Source: Synechococcus sp. KORDI-52
GTDB taxonomy: Bacteria; Cyanobacteriota; Cyanobacteriia; PCC-6307; Cyanobiaceae
Reading direction: 5' to 3'
NCBI RefSeq assembly: GCF_000737595.1
Contig: NZ_CP006271.1
Span: forward strand, 2,108,001 to 2,172,000
Length of the DNA: 64,000 bases
In this document: in pieces, positions 30,344 through 39,188 of the stretch
Layout of the letters: each line of letters begins with the position of its first letter
How positions within the stretch are numbered: position 1 is the first letter of the stretch
Notes under the pieces: model-generated
What the model saw: the letters and a program-made list of their open reading frames with translations, nothing else
Database searches by the model: none
What the model was told of the DNA's origin: nothing
Made by a program: the position numbers and the translations under genes

Positions 30344-30825
30344 GGGCACAAGGCCAGCAGGAAGGCCGCCCTTCCCGGTGGAAAGACGGCCTAACTCGCT
30401 CGTTTGTGCATGGCAATCGACCTCAACTTCAGTGTCTGATGCCTTGGAAAATCTCCTCCAGCTATGGAACTGAGACAGGAAGGTCGAAGCGTCTGGCTCA
30501 AGGCACCCTGGGGCCATCGGGTCCAGGTGTGAAGCGGGTCTCCTGCGGGGCACCTACGAACGATGCAGAGGGGAGTCGACTGGCTTGACGCTCTTCGTTG
30601 TCGCGCCAGACGAATCGCTTACGAATGGGTGGAAACTGTTGGAGCAGGGGCCAGAAAGTCAGTCTGCTTCTGTGGTTTGCTCAGGTGGAGTGTCGGCCGT
30701 CATGGGCTCCTCCGATCTCGATGCTCACACTCTGCTCAGCAACAACGGCATCAGCAATCAGCCGTCGTGCTCATTGCTTTTGAGGCATCAGCGCTCCACA
30801 CTGGAGATAGCGTGCCTGAGCCGAC
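30344..30825. other. Intergenic stretch between psiE-like and cupin genes
   Basis: About 480 bases. It begins with a weak hairpin (listed separately). A TTG-initiated plus-strand frame from 30585 gives a Ser/Leu-rich chain running antisense into the cupin gene; I do not believe it is a gene without conservation. Nothing else recognisable. Confidence 0.4.
30363..30392 (+). terminator. Weak hairpin after psiE-like gene
   Basis: aggccg at 30363-30368 pairs with cggcct at 30387-30392, and a ttcc/ggaa inner stem extends it. It lies 20 bases after the stop but has no T run, so it may be a factor-dependent end or simply chance. Confidence 0.3.
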
Positions 30826-31347
30826 CTAAGCGGCATCCCAGTGCAAGGCCAGCCATAAGGTCCCTGGATCGGGATCGGTGCGATCAACCCGGTGGCGTTG
30901 ATGGGGCGGAAGCAAAAGATGATCCCCAGGGCTGAGATCGACGATTCGATCGGGGTTCTGCAGCGCAACACAGGCGCTTCCACGCAACACAAGCACCCAT
31001 TCATGATCGGACTGATCCATCCACTCGCCGCTGGGTGATCGGTAGTCGTTCGATGCAATCAGACGCAATGTCCACGTCTCGGCAGACACCAAAACACGTG
31101 TTGATTCCTCTCCACGAGGAGGGCACGGGGTCGCCAGCAGATTGGCCTCACCCCCTGGCCCATGGTCACGCTCTCCCCAGCGCCGACCAATATCGAATCC
31201 CCAGGATTGCGCCAACCGCACGACCTGGTTGTGGTCAGCACAGGCCGCCAGCTGGTCTCGACTGGTGGAGTCCTGCTGGACGCGTTCCGCAAGAGATTGA
31301 AGTTGGGAGATCTTGCTGAGGAAACGGCTCAGATCCTGTTCCGCCAT
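30826..31347 (-). CDS. Nif11-domain / cupin fusion protein
   Basis: 173 residues from ATG 31347. Residues about 4-60 (DLSRFLSKISQLQSLAERVQ ... VVRLAQSWGFDIGRRW) have the Nif11-type helical pattern. Residues about 90-173 form a cupin barrel, with EWVLVLRGSACVAL, LSPGDHLLLPPHQRHRV and the final LWLALHW. The cupin metal ligands are reduced to one clear His-x-His-like spot (HQRHRV), so metal binding is uncertain. Alone on the minus strand and divergent from two plus-strand genes. Nif11 fused to a cupin is not an arrangement I know as characterised. Confidence 0.78.
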   Translation of the reverse strand: MAEQDLSRFLSKISQLQSLAERVQQDSTSRDQLAACADHNQVVRLAQSWGFDIGRRWGERDHGPGGEANLLATPCPPRGEESTRVLVSAETWTLRLIASNDYRSPSGEWMDQSDHEWVLVLRGSACVALQNPDRIVDLSPGDHLLLPPHQRHRVDRTDPDPGTLWLALHWDAA

Positions 31348-31436
31348 GGGGCGACCACATAGCTCTTTCTGTGATCCTGACAACAGACCATTTCAGAACC
31401 AGACGCCAGAGTCAGCGAATCCTGACGTTCGGGTTC

Positions 31437-31670
31437 ATGCCAACTGCAACCAAGGCACTCACCATTGGCGAGCTGGAAGCAGGGTTCTCCACCTACTGCC
31501 ATGCCCTACGTCGACTTGTGGCCGATGGACGCGACCTCCCCGCCATTCGCCGGACGGTCTGCTGGGACTACCTGAACAGATTGCACACCTCGCTTCCACA
31601 GGATTACCGCTCCCCTGACGAACTGATTCAGCGGTTCCAAAGGGACGGATCACCTGCTCAAGCAGACTGA
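31437..31670 (+). CDS. Small hypothetical protein
   Basis: 77 residues from ATG 31437 (MPTATKALTIGELEAGFSTY). Mostly helical, with basic and aromatic residues (CHALRRLVADGRDLPAIRRT, WDYLNRLHTSLPQDYRSPDE). No signal peptide or motif. It precedes the cytochrome c gene by 19 bases and may share its transcript. Confidence 0.58.
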   Translation: MPTATKALTIGELEAGFSTYCHALRRLVADGRDLPAIRRTVCWDYLNRLHTSLPQDYRSPDELIQRFQRDGSPAQAD

Positions 31671-31689
31671 TCGAAGCCGCAACATCCCT

Positions 31690-32046
31690 GTGCTGAGCAA
31701 CATCCTGAGCTGCTCCTTTGGTGCGTTTCTTGGTCTGCTGCTGAGCCTTGGCACTGCCGGGGCTTCGCTTGCTGCTGAGTCGCACACCAGTTCAGGCGCC
31801 CTGTTGTTCGAACACCACTGCGCAGGATGCCACATCAACGGCGGCAACATCATTCGCCGGGGGAAAAACCTGAAGTTGAAGACCCTCGAGCGTGATGACA
31901 TCGCAACGGTGACGGCCATCGCAGCCATCGCCCGAGAGGGGCAAGGCCAGATGAGCGGTTACGCCGGCGTTCTGGGAACAGATGGAGATCAACTCGTGGC
32001 TGAATGGGTCCTGATGCAGGCTCAGAACGCCTGGACCCAGGGATAA
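31690..32046 (+). CDS. Cytochrome c (c6-like paralog) precursor
   Basis: 118 residues from GTG 31690. Signal peptide ending near ASLAAES, one heme site HHCAGCHINGGN (C-x-x-C-H) and a likely axial Met in GQGQMSGYAGVL. The IIRRGKNLKLKTLER segment resembles the c6 family's helix after the heme site, but the loop around the Met differs from PetJ at 19405. This may be one of the c6B/c6C-type minor lumenal cytochromes. Its 3' end overlaps the convergent YciI gene by 25 bases. Confidence 0.82.
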   Translation: MLSNILSCSFGAFLGLLLSLGTAGASLAAESHTSSGALLFEHHCAGCHINGGNIIRRGKNLKLKTLERDDIATVTAIAAIAREGQGQMSGYAGVLGTDGDQLVAEWVLMQAQNAWTQG

Positions 32047-32291
32047 ACCTCGAGCGCCGTCCAGATGCCGTGCTTCCAGTAAACGTCGTCCTCAACAAGC
32101 CTGCGAATAACGTCAATGTTGTCGGCCTCGAAAATTCCGAACACGTGGGTGCTTCCCTCGGTGGGCCCAAGCGTGACGAGCGTCCCCTGCTCTTTCAGGC
32201 CCTGAAGGCGAGCGAGGTGCTCATCTCGATATGGAGCACGCTTCACAAGAGCATCCGCGCAGTACGTGCCCCACAAGACGAAACGTGCCAT
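32022..32291 (-). CDS. YciI-like (YCII) domain protein
   Basis: 89 residues matching the YCII fold: ARFVLWGTYCADALVKRAP, then RDEHLARLQGLKEQGTLVT with the conserved His, then STHVFGIFEADN. The family includes dehydrochlorinase-like proteins; the role here is unknown. ATG 32291. It is convergent with the cytochrome c gene, with overlapping 3' ends. Confidence 0.88.
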   Translation of the reverse strand: MARFVLWGTYCADALVKRAPYRDEHLARLQGLKEQGTLVTLGPTEGSTHVFGIFEADNIDVIRRLVEDDVYWKHGIWTALEVYPWVQAF

Positions 32292-32628
32292 AACCAGCGA
32301 TGAAATACCGAAGAACTTTTGCCTGAAAATGATGGCATATCAACTTAAAAAGCCGCCGTATTACAAAGATTGATCTCAAAAAAGCTAATCCTAGCGAGAC
32401 ACATTTTTTCAGCAGAATTGAAATTCCTGTTGATATCGCAAAGCCAATCCACTTCAAACTACGAGCATTCCCTCGAAAAAAAACAATGGGAAGCGAATGG
32501 AATCAACCACTTTCCATGAGTCTCCCAGAAGCGGAAGGCGCCGATCTTAATGGCGAAGATGTAGGGGAATCGGTAATGCGAATGGGGCTTCTCTGGACCG
32601 AAAGCCAGGAGACGACTTGCAAAAACAG
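32292..32628. other. AT-rich intergenic stretch
   Basis: About 340 bases upstream of the YciI gene and downstream of trpA (both minus strand). Clearly lower GC than the flanks. I see no RNA gene, terminator-type hairpin or convincing reading frame. Confidence 0.4.
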
Positions 32629-33444
32629 CTAAGCCTGATCGGCAGCAACGCGCAATTCAGCACAGAAATGACCAGCCTCTCGAGCAATCTCACCTGGGGA
32701 TGCTGCAGCCATCCTTTTGACAAGTGCGCTGCCCACAATCGCTCCATCAGCACCCCAACCCCGAACCTGACGCACCTGATCCGAACCCGAAATCCCGAAA
32801 CCAACGGCAACGGGGACGGGTGAGGTTTGTTTCAGTTGCTGGACCAACCCCTCCACTCTGCTTTCCATCTGGGCCCGTTCACCGGTGACACCCGTCACAC
32901 TCACCAGATAGGTGAACCCTCGACTGCTTGTCGCAATCCGACCCATGCGATCTTTGGGTGTGGTTGGTGCAACAAGAAGCACCAGATCCAATCCGTGGCG
33001 TTCTGCGATTGTCGACAACCGCTCGGCTTCCTCAAGGGGGAGATCAGGAACCACCAGTCCTGCAGCACCAGCCTCCGCTGCGGACTGACAGAACGCCTCC
33101 ATCCCAACATTCAGAAGTGGATTGGAGTAGGTGAAAAGAATCACAGGGATCTGCAACTGCCCTTTCAAGGAGTGCAGCATGTCCAGAACAGACTTGGGCG
33201 TGGTTCCGGCAGCGAGAGCGCGGGACGCAGCTGCCTGAATGACGGGTCCATCCGCGAGAGGGTCGCTGTAGGGCATTCCCAGCTCCACCATGTCGGCACC
33301 GGCGTTCTGCAGGCTGAGAAGCACATCAGCGGTCACGGCCAGATCGGGATCGCCGGCCATCAGGAATGGCATCAGGGCGAGGCGACCGTCCTGCTTCAGC
33401 TGCTCAAAGCGCTTGGCGATGGACGAGGACTGCTGATTGGGCAT
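32629..33444 (-). CDS. trpA: Tryptophan synthase alpha chain
   Basis: Splits indole-3-glycerol phosphate into indole and glyceraldehyde-3-phosphate. 271 residues; the catalytic Glu and Asp are in [16 protein letters not shown], with [10 protein letters not shown], and phosphate loops at GVTGER and [16 protein letters not shown] 33444 ([13 protein letters not shown]). The upstream ndhL and DUF3007 genes on the same strand form the order seen across cyanobacteria (ndhL-DUF3007-trpA). Confidence 0.97.
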   Translation of the reverse strand: MPNQQSSSIAKRFEQLKQDGRLALMPFLMAGDPDLAVTADVLLSLQNAGADMVELGMPYSDPLADGPVIQAAASRALAAGTTPKSVLDMLHSLKGQLQIPVILFTYSNPLLNVGMEAFCQSAAEAGAAGLVVPDLPLEEAERLSTIAERHGLDLVLLVAPTTPKDRMGRIATSSRGFTYLVSVTGVTGERAQMESRVEGLVQQLKQTSPVPVAVGFGISGSDQVRQVRGWGADGAIVGSALVKRMAAASPGEIAREAGHFCAELRVAADQA

Positions 33445-33478
33445 CGCGGTCAACCGACCAGGAAGAAACCCAGGAAGC

Positions 33479-33835
33479 CTATGAGTCGGCGGGTGCTTCC
33501 CCGTCGGAAACGGCCTCAGCATCCGCGCCGATCTTGCGCAGCAACGCCTGCTGCTCCTCTTCTGGGAGAGCGTCAAAGCGGGCCTGAAGTGCGTCGGCCT
33601 CCTGTTTGTCGTACACCTCGCGGTAACGACGCCGCTGGTCCATGTAGGTCATCTGCCCGGTGACGACACGAAACAGGTAAGACCCCGTCCAAACAACAAC
33701 AATCACAACCAGCAGGGCCTGGGCAGCGATCCCTGCCGAAAACCCTTCAAAGCCTGCAGCTCGGAAGCCGACTTGCCCCAGCCCTCCTAGCAGGAGCACA
33801 GCCAGTCCAATCAGAAGAACCTTTCCACGCGTCAA
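33479..33835 (-). CDS. DUF3007 membrane protein
   Basis: 118 residues with two transmembrane helices ([20 protein letters not shown] and [19 protein letters not shown]), a conserved [20 protein letters not shown] stretch after the second helix, and an acidic helical tail. This is the DUF3007 protein that lies between ndhL and trpA in cyanobacteria. The TTG start is one base after the ndhL stop. Linkage with ndhL suggests thylakoid or NDH-1 involvement, unproven. Confidence 0.85.
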   Translation of the reverse strand: MTRGKVLLIGLAVLLLGGLGQVGFRAAGFEGFSAGIAAQALLVVIVVVWTGSYLFRVVTGQMTYMDQRRRYREVYDKQEADALQARFDALPEEEQQALLRKIGADAEAVSDGEAPADS

Positions 33836-33836
33836 T

Positions 33837-34088
33837 TCAGACGTCTCCTTGACCGCTCAAACGGAAATTCAGGAAGGGGGCAAACAGAATCATCCCCGGG
33901 AAAAAGAAGAAGACCATCCCGTAAATGCCCAGACGCTCCAGCTTGCCCATGCGATGCCAGCGCTGGTTCATCCAGGCATACAGGGCGAGGGGGATCACCA
34001 CCAGGTAGAGCCCCCCCAAAGCGACGTAAGCCAACAGAACCAGCAACGTGTCCTGGGGAACTTGATGGAGCAGGGACGAGAGGTCCAA
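33837..34088 (-). CDS. ndhL: NAD(P)H-quinone oxidoreductase subunit L
   Basis: 83-residue cyanobacterial-specific small NDH-1 subunit with two transmembrane segments ([20 protein letters not shown] and [20 protein letters not shown]), plus the family's [16 protein letters not shown] loop. Needed for NDH-1-dependent CO2 uptake and cyclic flow in other cyanobacteria. A 206-base gap separates it from the divergent glucosidase gene. Confidence 0.93.
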   Translation of the reverse strand: MDLSSLLHQVPQDTLLVLLAYVALGGLYLVVIPLALYAWMNQRWHRMGKLERLGIYGMVFFFFPGMILFAPFLNFRLSGQGDV

Positions 34089-34294
34089 AGCCTGAGGACA
34101 GCTGAAGCGAATTTAAGCCGACAGCGCTGGGGACGTGAGAAATGGTCAGACGCATGCGGCGTCGTTCCGCCCGGTCCGCGCTACCTCCTGCAACTCCAGG
34201 ATCCAGGCCATAAGAAGGGATTGCTTTGGGCACAAAACCTTCATGGGCAGTTCACAACAACCTCACTAGTTTCGAGTCATCAGGGTGTTGATCG

Positions 34295-36988
34295 ATGTCG
34301 CCTTCTGTGAGCTCCATTGAAGCGATCGGCACGGAGCCTGCAGAACTTCTGCGTTGCCGCGAGAGGGATGAGGGGGACCAGCCCTGGGATCGCTGGGGCA
34401 CCTATCTGAGTGATCGGCAGTGGGGGACAGTCCGCGAGGATTACTCGGGCGATGGCAACGCCTGGAACGCCTTTCCCTTCGACCACAGCCACCTGCGCAC
34501 CTACCGCTGGGGGGAGGACGGGTTGCTTGGGCTGAGCGACGAACGCTGTCTGCTCTGTTTCTCTCCCGTGGTCTGGAACGGCAAAGATTCAATTCTCAAA
34601 GAACGCCTGTTCGGACTCGGCAATCCCGAAGGCAATCACGGAGAAGACATCAAAGACACGATGTACCACCTGGCGGGTACGCCAACCGGCAGTTACGCCA
34701 AAGCTCTTTATCGCTACCCCCATCAACGTTTTCCCTACCAGGAACTGCGTGATGAGAACCGCAAGCGCAGCCGCCAAGACAACGAATACGAACTGGTTGA
34801 TACAGGGATCTTTGCGGACAACCGCTTTTTCGATCTCCACGTTGAGTATGCGAAGGCATCTCCGGAAGATGTGCTGATCAGGCTCACCATCACCAACCGA
34901 GGCCTGGACGAAGCCGACCTTCATCTCCTGCCCAGCCTGTGGTTCCGGAACACCTGGAGCTGGGGGGATCCGGACCGCCACCGGCCCAGCCTTCGCTTGC
35001 AGGGCAATCGGCTCGTGAGTGATGCGATCGAAGGGCTGGTGTCCTACGACCTGAGCTGCAGTGAACAGGGCCAGTGGTTGTTCACGGAAAACGAAACCAA
35101 CACCGAACGGCTCTACGGTCAATCCCTGCAGCAGCCCTACGTCAAAGATGCCTTTCACCGCTTTCTGATTGAAGGAGATCAGAAAGCGGTGAATCCGGCA
35201 CAAACCGGAAGCAAAGCAGCGCTGCATCTTCAGCGCGCACTCCGTCCAGGAGAAATCTGGACCGTGAATCTGCGCCTGAAACGAAACAGCCAACAAGGCG
35301 AGAGGCCTCCCGAACAGGTGGAGGAATCCGCGTTCAACAGCTTGATGGATCGACGCCGGCAGGAGTGGCTTGACCATCTCCAATGGGTGGCACCAGATCT
35401 GAATGCGGAGGACCGTGCCATCCATGCCTCGGCCGCTGCCGGGTTGTTCTGGTGCCGCAAGTACTACGACTGGTATGTGGCCCGTTGGCTGCGCGGTGAC
35501 AACAACGCTCCAAGGCCACCGGAAGAACGGTGGCACACCGAAAACGCCTACTGGAGAACCCTGCGGGCCCGGAACATCATCTCGATGCCCGACTGCTGGG
35601 AGTACCCCTACTTCTGCCAATGGGATCTGATGTTCCATGCAGTGGCCTTCGCTGAAATCGATCCAGGCGAGGCGAAGCGGCAGTGCCGCATGCTCCGCCA
35701 GGCCTCCTACACCGCCAACAACGGGCAATCTCCTGCCTATGAATGGGCCCTCTCCGACGCCAACCCACCAATCGGCGCCTGGGCAGCACTGCGGATCTTC
35801 CAAATTTCAAAGCGTCGTTACGGAGGGAAGGACTATCCCTTCCTTCGCGCCAGCCTGCGAGAACTGTTGCTGGAATACGGATGGTGGGCCAACCGCACGG
35901 ACCGTAACGGCGACAGCCTGTTTGAGGGAGGCTTCCTTGGCCTGGACAACATCGCCATCTTTGATAGGCGTTACCCGCTGAAAGACGGCAGCCGTATCGA
36001 ACAATCCGATGGCACCGCCTGGATGGGAATGCTCAGCCTCAACATGCTGGAGGCATGCGTTCTTCTGTCTGAAGACAGGCAGGAATACAAAAGCCTGTGC
36101 GATCGCTTTGTTCGCGATTTCAGTCGCCTGACCTACGCGCTGAACAGCTCCAGCGGAAGAGGATTCGTGAATTGGGACGAAGAGGATGGGTTCTACTACG
36201 ACGTGCTCAAGCGGCCGGACGGAAGCACCGACTACCTCAGGACCCGTTCGCTGAGTGGCCTGATTCCGTTGCTTGCAATCGCGACGTTTGACACGGGGAC
36301 AGTCGAATCCATTCCTTCTCTCGACGTGAGCACCTATCTGCGTGATTTGGGTCGCGATCGCGGAGAGGAGTTCGACTCAATCACTCATCTTGGATCCTGG
36401 CACCGTGGCCGAATCCTGTTTTCGATTGTTCCACCACAACGCTTACGTCGCATCCTCGAGAGGGTGTTCGATGAAGAGGAATTTCTCTCCCCTTACGGCA
36501 TCCGAAGCCTGTCCAGGATCTACGAAAACAATCCTTACAGCTATCAGCAGGGAGACGACTACGCCACGATCAGCTACTGCCCTGCAGACAGTCCTGTGCC
36601 CATGTTTGGAGGAAATTCCAATTGGCGAGGACCGGTATGGATGCCGATCAACTACCTGCTGATCGAGGCCCTGCAGAAGTTTGCCCACTACTTCGGTGAT
36701 GATTTCAAGATGGAATTTCCAACGGGCTCAGGTCGGGAATTGAATCTCTGGGACATTTCTCTGGAACTCGAGGAACGATTGGTTGGCATTTTCAGGCGAG
36801 ATGGCAACGATCAGCGGCCATTCAACGGGAATGTCGAACTGTTCCAAACGGACCCGCAGTGGCGTGATCTTTTCCTCTTCAATGAGTATTTCCATGGCTG
36901 CAATGGTGCTGGCGTCGGCGCAAGCCACCAGACGGGTTGGACGGCAATCGTCACAAAAATGATCACCCAGCTCCAGCGATGGCGCTGA
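34295..36988 (+). CDS. Glycoside hydrolase family 63-type glucosidase
   Basis: 897-residue cytoplasmic (no signal peptide) alpha-glucosidase-like enzyme. The (alpha/alpha)6 barrel occupies the C-terminal half. WRGPVWMPINYLLIEAL near residue 790 is the GH63 W-x-GP-x-W motif, and SDGTAWMGMLSLNMLEAC and ALSDANPPIGAWAAL are further core segments. N-terminal 300 residues are the beta domain. Bacterial relatives act on small glucosides or mannosylglycerate-type solutes; the substrate here is unknown. Followed after 50 bases by a GMC oxidoreductase. Confidence 0.88.
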   Translation: MSPSVSSIEAIGTEPAELLRCRERDEGDQPWDRWGTYLSDRQWGTVREDYSGDGNAWNAFPFDHSHLRTYRWGEDGLLGLSDERCLLCFSPVVWNGKDSILKERLFGLGNPEGNHGEDIKDTMYHLAGTPTGSYAKALYRYPHQRFPYQELRDENRKRSRQDNEYELVDTGIFADNRFFDLHVEYAKASPEDVLIRLTITNRGLDEADLHLLPSLWFRNTWSWGDPDRHRPSLRLQGNRLVSDAIEGLVSYDLSCSEQGQWLFTENETNTERLYGQSLQQPYVKDAFHRFLIEGDQKAVNPAQTGSKAALHLQRALRPGEIWTVNLRLKRNSQQGERPPEQVEESAFNSLMDRRRQEWLDHLQWVAPDLNAEDRAIHASAAAGLFWCRKYYDWYVARWLRGDNNAPRPPEERWHTENAYWRTLRARNIISMPDCWEYPYFCQWDLMFHAVAFAEIDPGEAKRQCRMLRQASYTANNGQSPAYEWALSDANPPIGAWAALRIFQISKRRYGGKDYPFLRASLRELLLEYGWWANRTDRNGDSLFEGGFLGLDNIAIFDRRYPLKDGSRIEQSDGTAWMGMLSLNMLEACVLLSEDRQEYKSLCDRFVRDFSRLTYALNSSSGRGFVNWDEEDGFYYDVLKRPDGSTDYLRTRSLSGLIPLLAIATFDTGTVESIPSLDVSTYLRDLGRDRGEEFDSITHLGSWHRGRILFSIVPPQRLRRILERVFDEEEFLSPYGIRSLSRIYENNPYSYQQGDDYATISYCPADSPVPMFGGNSNWRGPVWMPINYLLIEALQKFAHYFGDDFKMEFPTGSGRELNLWDISLELEERLVGIFRRDGNDQRPFNGNVELFQTDPQWRDLFLFNEYFHGCNGAGVGASHQTGWTAIVTKMITQLQRWR

Positions 36989-37038
36989 CGCCATGAGGTG
37001 ATCTCTCTAACGTTCGGGTCATTGTTTGGCATGTCGCT

Positions 37039-38637
37039 ATGGATCACGCCACCCATGCCACACGTCGACACAATGCTGTCGAACCTCAGGCAGATCACTA
37101 CAACGTCGTGATCATCGGGAGTGGCGCGGGGGGTGGTTCCCTGGCCCGTGCGTTAGCAGACGCAGGCCACTCAATTCTGATTCTGGAACGTGGAGGCTGG
37201 CTGCCAAGGGAGCCACAAAACTGGGATCCGGTCGAGGTGTTTCAGAACGATCGCTACGTCTCAACGGACCCGTGGCAGGACAAGCATGGCAACACATTTC
37301 AGCCGGGTAGTCATTACTTCGTCGGCGGTGCCTCCAAAATGTATGGGGCCGCTCACTTCCGATTGCGGGAGCGCGATTTCGAATCGGTGATGCATGTGGA
37401 TGGCGAATCACCTGAATGGCCGCTGAAATACGACGTCTTCGAGCCGTATTACCGCAAAGCCGAGGAGTGGTATCACGTGCATGGTCTGCGGGGTGAGGAC
37501 CCCACCGAACCACCAGCCTCCTCCGACTATCCCCATGCGCCCATCAGCCACGAGCCGCGCATGCAGAAGCTGGTGGATGACCTGCGCTCAGCAGGGCTGC
37601 ATCCCTTTCATGCACCCACGGGAGTCGCCCTTGATGAGGCAAACCCTGCATTCAGCGCTTGCGTGCGCTGCAACCGCTGCGATGGATTTCCCTGCCTCGT
37701 GCATGCCAAAGGTGATGCGGAAGTGATGGGTGTCCGTCCTGCTCTTGATCACGACAACGTGTTCATGCTCACAGAAGCGGAGGTGCTTCGCCTGAACACC
37801 GATCTGAACGGTCGTCAGGTCACTGATGTTGTGGTGAGGCATCAGGGAGAAGAACGTCGTTTCAAAGGCGACATCGTGGTGGTTTCCGCTGGTGCCGCCA
37901 ATTCGGCACGTCTGCTGCTGATGTCAGCCAACGATGCCCATCCCCGAGGCCTGGCCAACAGCTCCGATCAAGTTGGCAGAAATTACATGTATCACAACTG
38001 CAAAGCATTGGTGGCTCTCGCCCATGAGCCGAACACCACAGTCTTTCAAAAGACTGTTGCGCTCAATGACTGGTATTTCGGCGACAACGACTTCGACTTT
38101 CCTATGGGGAACGTGCAGATGACCGGCAAAACCAATGGGGCAATGATGAAAGGCTACAAGCCGCGACTCACCGCTTTAGCACCCACTTGGAGCATGGATA
38201 AGCTTGCTGAGCATTCGCTCGATTTCTGGCTTCAGACGGAAGATCTTCCACTGGCCAACAACCGGGTCACCATCAATTCAGAAGGTCAGATCAAGCTGAA
38301 CTACACCCCAACCAACACACGGGCCTCCGAAGAACTGGTCAACAGACTGGAGAGATTACTCGACAAGCTGTACCTCAAAAATCATCTGGCCGAACGGCAG
38401 ATCTATTTCGCCTCATCGATGAATCTCGCTGCCGTTGGCCATCAATCAGGCACATGTCGTTTCGGCACTGATCCCAGCACTTCAGTGTTGGACATCAACT
38501 GCCGCGCCCACGATCTGGACAATCTGTATGTGGTGGACACCAGCTTTTTCCCGAGCAGCTCAGCGGTGAATCCATCCCTGACAGCCATCGCCAATGCCAT
38601 CCGAGTGGCAGACCATCTCAAGGAAAGGCTCGGCTGA
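37039..38637 (+). CDS. GMC family FAD oxidoreductase with Cys cluster
   Basis: 532 residues. Residues 21-50 carry the FAD dinucleotide fold (NVVIIGSGAGGGSLARALAD). The C-terminal GMC_oxred_C domain has SGTCRFG and NPSLTAIANAIRVADHL with the catalytic His/Asn region. Cys 208, 211, 214 and 219 form C-x2-C-x2-C-x4-C. Such proteins oxidise sugars or alcohols; electron acceptor unknown. No signal peptide, so cytoplasmic. It has a paralog at 55225 that lacks this Cys cluster. Confidence 0.9.
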   Translation: MDHATHATRRHNAVEPQADHYNVVIIGSGAGGGSLARALADAGHSILILERGGWLPREPQNWDPVEVFQNDRYVSTDPWQDKHGNTFQPGSHYFVGGASKMYGAAHFRLRERDFESVMHVDGESPEWPLKYDVFEPYYRKAEEWYHVHGLRGEDPTEPPASSDYPHAPISHEPRMQKLVDDLRSAGLHPFHAPTGVALDEANPAFSACVRCNRCDGFPCLVHAKGDAEVMGVRPALDHDNVFMLTEAEVLRLNTDLNGRQVTDVVVRHQGEERRFKGDIVVVSAGAANSARLLLMSANDAHPRGLANSSDQVGRNYMYHNCKALVALAHEPNTTVFQKTVALNDWYFGDNDFDFPMGNVQMTGKTNGAMMKGYKPRLTALAPTWSMDKLAEHSLDFWLQTEDLPLANNRVTINSEGQIKLNYTPTNTRASEELVNRLERLLDKLYLKNHLAERQIYFASSMNLAAVGHQSGTCRFGTDPSTSVLDINCRAHDLDNLYVVDTSFFPSSSAVNPSLTAIANAIRVADHLKERLG

Positions 38638-39129
38638 TCAGCCGAGCCAGGATTGAAGACGCGGCGCAATCAGCATCAAGTCAATGCTGATGGGCCCACC
38701 ACCTGCAGTGATCAACACAAGGCACATCACCACATACATCGCAGCTTTCTCCCAACTTGGCGGTTCTCCCACTCCCATCGGTCCGGCGTAGTCCCCTTCT
38801 GGAATGAGATAAGGATCTGGCGCAATGAACGGAAAGCCACTCGTGATTTCCAGAACAACGGCGTAGACCATCGACACGGCAATGGCAACAGCCGCCAGAG
38901 GTGTGAGAAAGCCGAACATCAGGGCAATTCCACCGGCCCACATCGAAAAGGCCGAGAGGAAACAGAGCCAGGCCGGCGTCTGCATCGCCGTAGACCATGT
39001 TTTGAGGTTGACGAGTTTCGGCCAACCATGACGGATGAACACCAGGCCCGTGAACAGCCGCAACACCAGCAAACCGGCACCCGCAAGACCCTCAGGCGAC
39101 GAGGGGGCAATCAGTGAGACAAGGTCCAC
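38638..39129 (-). CDS. DoxX family membrane protein
   Basis: About 163 residues from GTG 39129 (TTG 39150 is possible). Four hydrophobic helices, beginning LLVLRLFTGLVFIRHGWPKL, which is the DoxX signature with the conserved Gly-x-x-Lys/Arg, then FLSAFSMWAGGIALMFGFLT. Role probably redox or quinone related at the membrane. It ends back to back with the GMC gene and lies downstream of the VOC gene on the same strand. Confidence 0.82.
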   Translation of the reverse strand: MDLVSLIAPSSPEGLAGAGLLVLRLFTGLVFIRHGWPKLVNLKTWSTAMQTPAWLCFLSAFSMWAGGIALMFGFLTPLAAVAIAVSMVYAVVLEITSGFPFIAPDPYLIPEGDYAGPMGVGEPPSWEKAAMYVVMCLVLITAGGGPISIDLMLIAPRLQSWLG

Positions 39130-39188
39130 CAGACACAAGCCTTTTTCCAAAACTACTGACGTTGAACGGAAACAATTGAATGATTCGC

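Noticed and set aside
30585-30935. TTG-initiated plus-strand frame
   Set aside because: Non-standard start, no domain, and antisense to the cupin gene at its end; only conservation could rescue it.
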